Below are positions 17,470 to 24,287 of a stretch of DNA of 64,000 nt, in pieces. This DNA is from Candidatus Electrothrix scaldis (lineage in GTDB: Bacteria; Desulfobacterota; Desulfobulbia; Desulfobulbales; Desulfobulbaceae). The notes below the pieces were generated by a model that ran no database searches, was not told the DNA's origin, and worked only from the letters and a program-made list of their open reading frames with translations. The DNA lies in contig CP138355.1 of assembly GCA_033584155.1 (NCBI GenBank), positions 5,025,910 through 5,089,909 of the forward strand, in the 5' to 3' direction. Every line of letters begins with the position of its first letter. The stretch's first letter is position 1. The position numbers and the translations under genes are program-made.

Positions 17470-17796
17470 ATGAAAAAGACAACAGCAGCCCTGACCCTCA
17501 TTAGTTCGTTTCTCGTCCTGGGACTCTTCGCAACTGCACACGGCAGTGGTGGCGAACGCGGTAGCCGCTATGAATATCGTGGCGAGCGCGGGAGCAGTTA
17601 TGAATACCGTGGTGGTGAGCGTGGTAGCCGCTACGAGTATCGCGGAACCGGGCGTTACTCCGATGATGACCGCTATGAATATCGCGGAAACGGACGTTAC
17701 TCTGATGATGATCGATATGAATATCGCGGAAACAGACGCTCCGATGGCGATGATCGATATGAATACAGAGGCTACGGCTATGGTTATGGCTCCTGA
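17470..17796 (+). CDS. Secreted RYEYRG-repeat protein, copy 1
   Basis: The 108-residue product has a signal peptide (MKKTTAALTLISSFLVLGLF, cleavage probably after ATAHG). The mature part of about 83 residues is made only of short repeats: SGGERGSRYEYRG variants, then GRYSDDDRYEYRGN twice, then RSDGDDRYEYRG. The pentad YEYRG occurs six times. Composition is almost limited to G, R, Y, E, S and D, so the mature protein is probably disordered and highly charged, exported to the periplasm or beyond. No family is recognised. A GGAGG ribosome site precedes the ATG. It is nearly identical to copy 2, including the 5' untranslated end, showing a recent tandem duplication. Confidence 0.8.
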   Translation: MKKTTAALTLISSFLVLGLFATAHGSGGERGSRYEYRGERGSSYEYRGGERGSRYEYRGTGRYSDDDRYEYRGNGRYSDDDRYEYRGNRRSDGDDRYEYRGYGYGYGS

Positions 17797-17901
17797 GAGG
17801 ATGAGCAAACTTACCGACGCATGACAACAAGCGATGTCTGAAACCCTGATGCAGTGTCAATAGTTTTCCAGGATAGCATAAAAAAAAGAAAAATTTTACC
17901 C

Positions 17902-17944
17902 GTTCATCTTCTCTTAACCTTTGCTTTGTTATCGTAGAGTTATA
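17902..17944 (+). promoter_or_regulatory. Putative Pho-box-like tandem repeat and promoter, copy 2
   Basis: TTCATCTTCTC (17903-17913) and TTAACCTTTGC (17914-17924) form an 11-base direct repeat, then TTTGTTATCGTAGAGTTATA, closely matching the sequence at the same place in copy 1. The flanks have diverged more than the boxes, which supports function. Confidence 0.5.
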
Positions 17945-17993
17945 GATAAAAGCAGATTACTACACCCCTTATCACACAACGGAGGTTTACTCA

Positions 17994-18313
17994 TGAAAAA
18001 GACAACAGCAGCCCTGACCCTCATTAGTTCGTTTCTCGTCCTGGGACTCTTCGCAACTGCCCACGGCAGTGGTGGCGAGCGCGGCAGCAGATATGAATAT
18101 CGTGGCGAGCGCGGAAGCAGTTATGAATACCGTGGTGGTGAGCGGGGTAGCCGCTACGAGTATCGCGGAACCGGGCGTTACTCCGATGATGACCGCTATG
18201 AATATCGCGGAAACGGACGTTACTCCGATGATGATCGATATGAATATCGCGGAAACAGACGCTCCGATGGCGATGATCGATATGAATACAGAGGCTACGG
18301 CTATGGCTCTTGA
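17994..18313 (+). CDS. Secreted RYEYRG-repeat protein, copy 2
   Basis: From the ATG at 17994 the product is 106 residues and almost the same as copy 1: identical signal peptide, six YEYRG pentads, ending YGYGS with one YG pair fewer. An upstream in-frame extension to 17921 is rejected because the ATG at 17994 has the same GGAGG ribosome site and start context as copy 1. Codon positions between copies 1 and 2 are almost unchanged, while the region further upstream differs. Function is unknown; see copy 1 for composition. Confidence 0.8.
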
Positions 18314-18426
18314 TGCCATGATGCAACATGCAGACGCATAGAAGCTGCCTGAAAAAACAGAGACTGTGCCCCTCTAAATAGAAGAGCAACGTACTTTACC
18401 CATTATTACAACAGGAGATTTTCCCC

Positions 18427-18717
18427 ATGAAAATGAAAACAGCAACTCTCTCACTGATCGGTTCATTCTTCGTTCTGGCATTATTTGCAACGGCTTACGG
18501 CAGTGGAGGTGAGCGCGGCAGCCGCGGCAGCCGTTATGAAGGCGAGCGAGGAAGTCGATACGAATACCGTGGTGGTGAGCGTGGCAGCAGATATGAGCGC
18601 GGCAGCCGTTATGAAGGCGAGCGTGGCAGTCGTTATGAAGGCGAACGCGGCAGTCGTTATGAATATCGCAGAGACGGGCGTTACTCCAATGATGATCGAT
18701 ATGAGTATCGCCGCTGA
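18427..18717 (+). CDS. Secreted RYEYRG-repeat protein, diverged copy 3
   Basis: The 96-residue product has a related signal peptide (MKMKTATLSLIGSFFVLALF, then ATAYG). It is dominated by GERGSRYE units (about seven) with fewer full YEYRG pentads, and ends GRYSNDDRYEYRR. The number and order of units differ from copies 1 and 2, as expected when repeats expand and contract. An AGGAGA ribosome site precedes the ATG. Unlike the other two it has no recognisable TTAAYCT boxes upstream, so it may be regulated differently or read through from copy 2. Confidence 0.75.
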   Translation: MKMKTATLSLIGSFFVLALFATAYGSGGERGSRGSRYEGERGSRYEYRGGERGSRYERGSRYEGERGSRYEGERGSRYEYRRDGRYSNDDRYEYRR

Positions 18718-18805
18718 TCCTTATCCGCTTTCTTGAGCGGTTAAATATCAGAGAATTAGTACCTGCGAGCCTCTGGCCCTGGACAGGAGCTGTTTTGTTG
18801 AACTC

Positions 18806-18843
18806 TCTCCCTTTCGAGACCCTCGCAACTCTCGGGAGGGAGA
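18806..18843. terminator. Strong 14-bp hairpin after the RYEYRG cluster
   Basis: TCTCCCTTTCGAGA, a 10-base loop and TCTCGGGAGGGAGA pair over 14 positions with two G-U pairs. It lies 90 bases after copy 3 and likely separates it from the next gene. There is no T run, so it could equally protect an RNA end. Confidence 0.55.
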
Positions 18844-18850
18844 CAGCTCA

Positions 18851-18893
18851 CTTTCATATTATGTTGTCTCGGTCTGGATATCCGAGATGAAAG
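18851..18893 (+). promoter_or_regulatory. Hairpin in the leader of the 18.9 kb membrane gene
   Basis: CTTTCAT (18851-18857) pairs with ATGAAAG (18887-18893). Inside, CTCGG (18868-18872) pairs with CCGAG (18882-18886), leaving a 10-base bulge on the left. It ends just before the ribosome-binding region of the downstream gene and could control its translation. Confidence 0.35.
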
Positions 18894-18912
18894 TTAGGTT
18901 ATGGAGGCCTCT

Positions 18913-19635
18913 ATGTTTCAGCAAAAAATTCAACCACGTCAAACAGCACTCTTTTTTCTGGCATGCGCCATTCTCTTGACCGTGCTGCACAGTATAGCTC
19001 AGGCTCTTATGATTTCTACTGGAAATCATTACGTGATGTGCATAGCAAGATATCTTGATCTGGATATAGAGAAGAATATACCGTCCTTCTATTCCGGCTT
19101 TATCCTCTTTTTCTCCTCCTTTCTCTTCTTTTGCATTTCCTTACTTGATGCCAAGCAGGGAAAGACGCGCTATTACTGGCTCGGTCTTGCCGCTGTTTTT
19201 TGCTTTCTCTCTCTGGATGAAACCTTTGTTCTGCATGAGAGACTCGGTGATTACACAGAAAAGCATATCACATCATCAGGTATTCTTGAGGTAAGCGGAT
19301 TACTCTATTTTCCCTGGATTATCCCCTACAGCATCCTGATGGCTATCCTGGGGCTGCTCTATTTCCGCTTTATTCTTCGCCTGCCCCGCAAGACAACTGT
19401 TCTCATGATCCTTTCCGCGATTATCTTTCTTACCGGGGCTGCTGGGTTGGATATGCTCGGAGGCAAAGAGGCAGAGCTAAACGGCTATTACAGCAACACC
19501 TATGTCGTGCTGTATACTATTGAAGAATTCCTGGAAATGAGCGGCGTTATCCTCCTCATCTACACCCTGCTTGATTATATTGAGCAGCGCTTCGGAAGAC
19601 GCCTCTGTTTCTCACTTGAGTTGCAGGAGGCGTGA
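18913..19635 (+). CDS. Multipass membrane protein, unknown
   Basis: From the ATG at 18913 (GGAGGCCTCT upstream) the product is 240 residues; an in-frame ATG at 18901 adds four residues. Six hydrophobic segments are visible, about 10-32, 57-76, 86-102, 130-153, 162-182 and 200-222. A conserved-looking acidic loop SLDETFVLHERLGDYTEKH sits between the third and fourth segments, with charged residues placed as in metal- or heme-binding membrane proteins, but I recognise no family. It follows two strong hairpins and is followed by a putative small RNA locus. Confidence 0.65.
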   Translation: MFQQKIQPRQTALFFLACAILLTVLHSIAQALMISTGNHYVMCIARYLDLDIEKNIPSFYSGFILFFSSFLFFCISLLDAKQGKTRYYWLGLAAVFCFLSLDETFVLHERLGDYTEKHITSSGILEVSGLLYFPWIIPYSILMAILGLLYFRFILRLPRKTTVLMILSAIIFLTGAAGLDMLGGKEAELNGYYSNTYVVLYTIEEFLEMSGVILLIYTLLDYIEQRFGRRLCFSLELQEA

Positions 19636-19669
19636 AAAAATGAGGTTGGCATGTATTTTTTATGCCGCG

Positions 19670-19701
19670 TTCATCTTCTGTTAATCTTCTCCTGGTATAA
19701 T
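19670..19701 (+). promoter_or_regulatory. Putative Pho-box-like tandem repeat and promoter, copy 3
   Basis: TTCATCTTCTG (19670-19680) and TTAATCTTCTC (19681-19691) repeat with the same 11-base period as upstream of the RYEYRG genes. A consensus TATAAT -10 at 19696-19701 is placed as in the other two. Transcription would start near 19708. Confidence 0.5.
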
Positions 19702-19702
19702 C

Positions 19703-19788
19703 AGGAAATCTTAACATCGTGTTAAGACCGTCCGACCCGATACCTCGGCAGGTTTATCCTCCTTCTTTTTCCTGCCGGGGTATTTTTA
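19703..19788 (+). ncRNA. Candidate small RNA, about 80 nt
   Basis: Downstream of the TATAAT at 19696 are a perfect 7-bp hairpin CTTAACA-TCG-TGTTAAG (19710-19726) and an intrinsic terminator: CCTCGGCAGG (19743-19752) pairs over 10 positions with CCTGCCGGGG (19771-19780), followed by TATTTTTA. No ORF fits between promoter and terminator. The terminator may instead serve the membrane gene ending at 19635, so the small RNA is an inference from promoter plus terminator spacing. Confidence 0.35.
19743..19788 (+). terminator. Rho-independent terminator
   Basis: 10-bp GC-rich stem (one T-G pair), 18-base pyrimidine-rich loop, then TATTTTTAT on the plus strand. Confidence 0.7.
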
Positions 19789-19945
19789 TGGTTTCTGATA
19801 GATATACTCTTTGACGATCCGCCCCCCCTTTTCTGCCCCCCACCCAACCTTGCTTTTTCCGTTTTCAATGTTCACCGCCATACAGTATGATACGAGGGAA
19901 AGAGCATGGAACGTCTCCACGTATTAACTCTCTTATGCAACAGGT

Positions 19946-20416
19946 ATGGCGATGATTTATCCCCAGAGAATGACCGCAGCTGTAGAGGAAGATTTTGTCT
20001 TATTCCTTATCGGAATGCGGATAAATAAACTGTGGAAGGTCCATAAATGGCTGCCTGTGGCTCGTTCTATGCTCAATATGATTGATGAACTGTATGAACA
20101 TCCTGAGCTTGGTTTTCTCAGTCATGAGCAGTGGATTGGCAGAACGACCGTCATGATGCAATACTGGAAATCGTTCGAACACCTGGAAAACTTTGCAAAG
20201 AATAGAACATCAGTCCATCTCCCTGTATGGACGCGCTTCAATAAACAGATAGGCACAAGCGGAGATGTGGGTATTTGGCATGAAACATACCTGTCCGGTA
20301 AAGGGCGTTACGAATGCGTATATAACAATATGCCTCAATTCGGGCTGGCAAAGGTTGGGAATCATATTGAAGCACGAGGAAAGTACCTGTCAGCTCGCTC
20401 CAGAATGAATGCATAG
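19946..20416 (+). CDS. DUF4188 (monooxygenase af470-like) protein
   Basis: The 156-residue soluble product matches the pattern of DUF4188 proteins. It has a strand FVLFLIGMRINKLWKVHKWL near the N-terminus, GFLSHEQWIGRTTVMMQYWKSFEHLENFA in the middle (split here by memory of the family, not by alignment), then VGIWHETY and a C-terminal strand YECVYNNMPQFGLAKVG. The dimeric ferredoxin-like fold of af470-type monooxygenases is known for this family, but substrates are unknown. The start is either the ATG at 19946 or the ATG two codons later; neither has a strong ribosome site. No operon partner is present; an intrinsic terminator lies in the next gene's 3' end. Confidence 0.8.
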   Translation: MAMIYPQRMTAAVEEDFVLFLIGMRINKLWKVHKWLPVARSMLNMIDELYEHPELGFLSHEQWIGRTTVMMQYWKSFEHLENFAKNRTSVHLPVWTRFNKQIGTSGDVGIWHETYLSGKGRYECVYNNMPQFGLAKVGNHIEARGKYLSARSRMNA

Positions 20417-20526
20417 CAGGCTTCCGCTCCCCTGCCGGAAATGCGATGGGGGTAGGCGTCAAGCAGTACGAATATTGCCCCGATTCCTGTTCCTGATTTT
20501 CAAATCAACAATATTTGACTTTCATT

Positions 20527-22119
20527 TCAATTTAACTTAACATTAAACCTAGGAAGAAAAGTTAACTTCTTGCAGCATTCCTTTCTGATTACCGGGTCGG
20601 TGCTCAGCAGCACTTGACCCGGTTTTTCTTTGTCCTGATCAAATGCATCGTTTTGATCGTTGCTTCGCTCTGCCTGCCCTTCTAAAACGCTCGGTTGAGA
20701 CCTGCCCGCCCGCAACAGCCCTGCTACCCACTCCGGGGTGCCCGGTGCAATGACGTGGGTGTATAAGGCCAGGACATTCTTCTTTACCAAGCCATCACGT
20801 TTCTCCTGAAAGCCGGTACCCCGCTCCATCCGTAAGGCCAGCTCTTCCGGCGCACCATCCCAGCTTTCCACCACCGAGTAACGAAACTCGTGCCCCTTCA
20901 CCTGCGTACCCACAGGGTAGAACGCATTTTCCTGCTCAACAATAAAGGTGGAATAGCCGTGGGCCTGGGGTTTCGTTGACATGCTGAAGGTCACCGGAAA
21001 GACCCTGGCAAGGGAAAATTCCTCTCCCTCAAGAATAATGGAGCGACCAAGGAAGATCAGCCCACCGCATTCCGCATAGATGGGAAGCCCCTGTTCTGCG
21101 GCCTGCCGTACTGAATCCCGGAAGGAGACATTATCCGCCAGCTGCCGGGCACTGGTTTCAGGGAACCCCCCTCCGATATACAAGGCATCCAAATCATCAG
21201 GCAAGGCCTCTGCACTCAGGGCATTGATCATGACCAGCTCTGCCCCGCCTTCTTGCAAGGCATCCAGGTTTTCCTGGTAGTAAAACTGAAAGGCTGCATC
21301 GCGCAGGACGCCGACCCGCACCCTCTTCGCTCCTGGAGCAGGCCCTGCCGATACAGGAGTCGGTGGGCTGAAACGCCGTTGTTCCATCAAACCTGTAATT
21401 CGCTCCAGATCAAAATGTTCTTCTGCAAGAGCAGTCAGGCGGTCCACAGCCGCATCACTTGCGGCGGCCCCGTACTCCTGATGCGGAGTCACCCCGAGAT
21501 GACGCATGGGGAAGATATCCGTCTGCATGCGCGGGATAATTCCCACCACTGGAATACCGGTGTCTTTTTCCACTGCTTCGGTAATAATCCGCTCATGGCG
21601 AGGAGTGGCAATCTGATTAAGGATCACCCCGGCAATACGCACCCGCCTATCCAGCTCCCGGCAGCCCAGGACCATCGCAGCAACCGTGCGGGTGGTCTTA
21701 CTACAATTCATCACCAGCAGGACCGGCAGATCCAGGAGCACAGCCAGCTCAGCGGTAGAGAAACCGCCATCAGCGGTCACCCCATCATACAGCCCTCTAT
21801 TGCCCTCGATCAAGGCAAAATCAGCAGCAGCTGCGTGCTGCTGAAAGGAATCCGTCAGAGCAGCATCCGTCATGAGATAGGGGTCCAGATTATAGCAGGG
21901 ACGTCCGGCAGCAGTACTCATCCAGCCTGCATCGATATAATCTGGTCCCTTTTTAAAGGGCACCACAGCATATCCACGGCGTTGCAGGGCAGCGGTCAGG
22001 GCCACCGAGGCCACGGATTTCCCGGAGCCGCCGCTCAACCCGGCAATAACGAGGCATCCTGTACTGTCCTCATCTTTTTGGCCTGTTCCGCTCACCTCGT
22101 GTTCATCTAACGCTGTCAT
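20527..22119 (-). CDS. cbiA: Cobyrinate a,c-diamide synthase
   Basis: The 530-residue enzyme amidates the a and c side chains of cobyrinate (or hydrogenobyrinate) using glutamine and ATP in cobalamin synthesis. The N-terminal ATPase has the P-loop GLSGGSGKS (residues about 28-36) and FKKGPDYIDAGW. The C-terminal type 1 glutamine amidotransferase domain has YAECGGLIFLG with the nucleophilic Cys, and a late histidine region (HAPGTPEW-like VIAPGTPEW preceded by YTH). The tail beyond that, about 65 residues, is longer than usual and polar. Its coding sequence contains a plus-strand terminator hairpin. The ATG overlaps the ppx stop by 4 bases (ATGA), so the two are translationally coupled. No other cobalamin gene is nearby. 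Confidence 0.93.
   Translation of the reverse strand: MTALDEHEVSGTGQKDEDSTGCLVIAGLSGGSGKSVASVALTAALQRRGYAVVPFKKGPDYIDAGWMSTAAGRPCYNLDPYLMTDAALTDSFQQHAAAADFALIEGNRGLYDGVTADGGFSTAELAVLLDLPVLLVMNCSKTTRTVAAMVLGCRELDRRVRIAGVILNQIATPRHERIITEAVEKDTGIPVVGIIPRMQTDIFPMRHLGVTPHQEYGAAASDAAVDRLTALAEEHFDLERITGLMEQRRFSPPTPVSAGPAPGAKRVRVGVLRDAAFQFYYQENLDALQEGGAELVMINALSAEALPDDLDALYIGGGFPETSARQLADNVSFRDSVRQAAEQGLPIYAECGGLIFLGRSIILEGEEFSLARVFPVTFSMSTKPQAHGYSTFIVEQENAFYPVGTQVKGHEFRYSVVESWDGAPEELALRMERGTGFQEKRDGLVKKNVLALYTHVIAPGTPEWVAGLLRAGRSQPSVLEGQAERSNDQNDAFDQDKEKPGQVLLSTDPVIRKECCKKLTFLPRFNVKLN
20591..20628 (+). terminator. Rho-independent terminator inside the cbiA 3' end
   Basis: ACCGGGTC (20591-20598) pairs with GACCCGGT (20616-20623). 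The loop contains a second stem GTGCT/AGCAC, and TTTTTCTT follows on the plus strand. It would end plus-strand transcripts from the DUF4188 gene, 175 bases upstream, although it lies within the minus-strand cbiA frame. Confidence 0.65.
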
Positions 22120-23618
22120 GAAGAAAATCTCAGAGTAAAATCCACATTCTGTAAATAGAAGGCCTCATGCTGGAGGCTGGCAAGCTGGAGGGGATGGCGG
22201 TCCAACTCGCCTTCAGCAAAACAAAGAGAAAGACCATCTTCCTGGGCAACAACCTCCTCAAGGATGGCGGTCTCATCCTTGCGGGAACGGTGCAGAAGGG
22301 CAGCAAGGCGCAGAAGGACAGCAAGGCGGAGGATGGTTTTCCGCTTTGCCCTAGGTATCTTTCGTAAAAGTCTTTTGGATATCTTTTTCCGATGACAACG
22401 CACCAGCGTGCTCATCCAATCCTGCTCCGAATAAGAAAAACCTGGCAGATCTGCATGGTCCAGGAGATAGGCCCCGTGTTTCTGATAGCCACTCAGGGAA
22501 ACAGCCAAGCCAATCTCATGAAGGCTGCCAGCCCAGTAGAGAAGCTCCGCATCATCAGATTGTAAGCCCCAAGTCTGTTCACAGGCACTGAACAGGCGAT
22601 GAGCCGTCCGATTCACCCGTTTCGCGTGCTTGGTGCTGATCTGAAAACGTTGCTGCACCGTTTCAACTGTTTTTAGACGACTATCCTCGCAACGAATCCG
22701 CCCCAGACGCTCATAGAGCAACCCCTCTCGTAAGGCTCCATCAGAGACCTGCATCTTCTCAATACGCAGGGCCTCAAAGGTGGCAATCAGAACCGCCAGC
22801 CCTCCGGCGATGACCGGCTTTCGTTCAGCCTTGAGGCCGGGCAGGTCCAGCTTATCCAAATGCCCTGCTGCAATCATCCGCTCCCGTATGGCATAAAGAC
22901 TGTCCAGGGTAATATGATAGGGGCTCAGTTCCAGGGCCTGCACTATACTTCCCACGGTCTTAATGGTACCGGATGCCCCGGTGGCTGAAGAGAAGTCCGC
23001 TCTCTGAAAATACTTCCTGACCGGGCGGAGTTCCAGATGGGCAGCTGTTTTGGCCTTTGCCCATGCTGCCTTGTTCAGGTCCCCGTTGCGAAAATATTTC
23101 AGGCTCATGCTGACACAGCCCATACTCAAACTACGCAGGTACTGAGGCTCAAAGTTCTCGCCGAGAATCAGCTCGGTACTGCCGCCACCGATATCCATAA
23201 CAAAGCGTTTTCCGTCCTCAGCAACGAGAGAGTGGGAAACCCCGAGATAGACCAAACGAGCCTCCTCCTTACCACCGATAACGAAAATGGGGTGTCCCAG
23301 AGCCTCGCTGGCCTTTTCAATAAAACGACGGGATCTCCTGGCCTGACGCAGGGTCTTGGTCCCCACAGCGGCCACGGTTCCGGGCGGAAAATTGCGCACC
23401 CGCTCGCCAAAGCGCTGAAGACAGGCAAGTGCCCGTTCCCGCGCCTCTTTGGAAAGCCGGTTCTGCTCATCAAGGCCAGCACCAAGGCGCACCATCTCCT
23501 TTAATTTATCCAGGATATGGATATGGCCGTCTTCGATCCGGGCCACCACCATGTGAAAGCTGTTGGAGCCAAGATCAACGGCGGCCAGGTATTGGGGGGG
23601 CGGACTTGACTCACTCAC
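22116..23618 (-). CDS. ppx: Ppx/GppA family phosphatase (exopolyphosphatase type)
   Basis: The 500-residue protein has the actin-like ASKHA fold of exopolyphosphatase / guanosine pentaphosphate phosphatase. The N-terminal phosphate loop is DLGSNSFHMVVA (residues about 15-26), and the second loop is MDIGGGSTELILG (about 142-154). The C-terminal part (from about 310) carries an HD-type helical domain with HEIGLAVSLSGYQKHGAYLL, and basic residues FSYSEQDWMSTLVRCHRKKI. Family members hydrolyse inorganic polyphosphate to phosphate or pppGpp to ppGpp; sequence alone does not separate these. It is upstream of, and overlaps, cbiA by 4 bases. The link with phosphate may be relevant to the Pho-like boxes 4-6 kb away. 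Confidence 0.93.
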   Translation of the reverse strand: MSESSPPPQYLAAVDLGSNSFHMVVARIEDGHIHILDKLKEMVRLGAGLDEQNRLSKEARERALACLQRFGERVRNFPPGTVAAVGTKTLRQARRSRRFIEKASEALGHPIFVIGGKEEARLVYLGVSHSLVAEDGKRFVMDIGGGSTELILGENFEPQYLRSLSMGCVSMSLKYFRNGDLNKAAWAKAKTAAHLELRPVRKYFQRADFSSATGASGTIKTVGSIVQALELSPYHITLDSLYAIRERMIAAGHLDKLDLPGLKAERKPVIAGGLAVLIATFEALRIEKMQVSDGALREGLLYERLGRIRCEDSRLKTVETVQQRFQISTKHAKRVNRTAHRLFSACEQTWGLQSDDAELLYWAGSLHEIGLAVSLSGYQKHGAYLLDHADLPGFSYSEQDWMSTLVRCHRKKISKRLLRKIPRAKRKTILRLAVLLRLAALLHRSRKDETAILEEVVAQEDGLSLCFAEGELDRHPLQLASLQHEAFYLQNVDFTLRFSS

Positions 23619-23654
23619 TGGACAAAATGTGGTAAATTTTCAGGCATGCTGATT

Positions 23655-24053
23655 TCATTTGCTTTCCTCACCTTTTTCTTTGAGGGTTGCCAAATAGCTG
23701 ATGATGTCAGCCCGGTCCTGATCGTTTTTCACGCCGATAAACTCCATCTTTGTTCCGGGAATGAACGCCTTAGGATTTTTGAGATACGTATCAAGTTGTT
23801 CCTTATCCCAGACAGCATGGTGTGTCTTTTTCTGGAATTCATTTGAGTAGATATACTCTTCAGCTGTTCCGGCTACCCGCCCGACAACACCGAACAGATA
23901 CGGCCCGATATTATTTTTCTTTGCGGGTGTCAGATCGTGACAAACAACGCATTGGGACTCAACGATGTTCTTTCCTCGTTCCTGGGCTTCATCTGCCTGG
24001 GCAGAATTGAGGAGGAAGAGAGAAAACAAACAGATTGGAATGACTTTTTTCAT
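23655..24053 (-). CDS. Class I c-type cytochrome, exported
   Basis: From the ATG at 24053 (GGAGTAGTGCT upstream; a longer frame from 24086 lacks a ribosome site) the product is 132 residues. A signal peptide (KKVIPICLFSLFLLNSAQA) precedes a single heme site CVVCH near mature residue 25. A late methionine in PGTKMEFIGVKND serves as the likely sixth ligand. The pattern GPYLFGVVGR and ADIISYLATLKE is that of the cytochrome c2/c550 group, soluble electron carriers in the periplasm. The gene is single, just after ppx on the same strand but with its own start region, so an operon with ppx is unlikely to matter functionally. Confidence 0.92.
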   Translation of the reverse strand: MKKVIPICLFSLFLLNSAQADEAQERGKNIVESQCVVCHDLTPAKKNNIGPYLFGVVGRVAGTAEEYIYSNEFQKKTHHAVWDKEQLDTYLKNPKAFIPGTKMEFIGVKNDQDRADIISYLATLKEKGEESK

Positions 24054-24130
24054 AGCACTACTCCTTTCGGTGTTTTTAAGGAACATTTTATGTTGATTTC
24101 CTCCTTTGTTACAACCTACTGCGACAAGGT

Positions 24131-24149
24131 CTCAGGGTGTTACCCTGAG
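24131..24149. repeat. Palindrome CTCAGGGTGTTACCCTGAG (left flank of the NACHT-FGE gene)
   Basis: An 8-bp perfect stem (CTCAGGGT/ACCCTGAG) with loop GTT. The same palindrome in inverted orientation lies at 26431-26449, on the other side of the NACHT-FGE gene. A second hairpin GCCCCGTTGGGGC follows at 24162-24174. Confidence 0.75.
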
Positions 24150-24161
24150 CTGATATATACA

Positions 24162-24174
24162 GCCCCGTTGGGGC
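24162..24174. repeat. Hairpin GCCCCGTTGGGGC
   Basis: A 5-bp perfect stem with a 3-base loop, 12 bases after the flanking palindrome. The two together form a short repeat unit that I suspect occurs elsewhere in the genome, outside this window. Confidence 0.5.
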
Positions 24175-24287
24175 ATTGTCTCGCCATTACATGTAACGAG
24201 GGAGCAGAAGTGCCCTTGCCGGACGAAAAAAAATCGTCTGCGCTGCGCGCAGAAGAAAACAGAAGGCAGCATTTCAGGAAGCAGAAA

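Noticed and set aside
17546..18736. Met/Ala-rich plus frames overlapping the RYEYRG genes
   Set aside because: They are the second reading frame of the same short repeats and lack signal peptides or ribosome sites.
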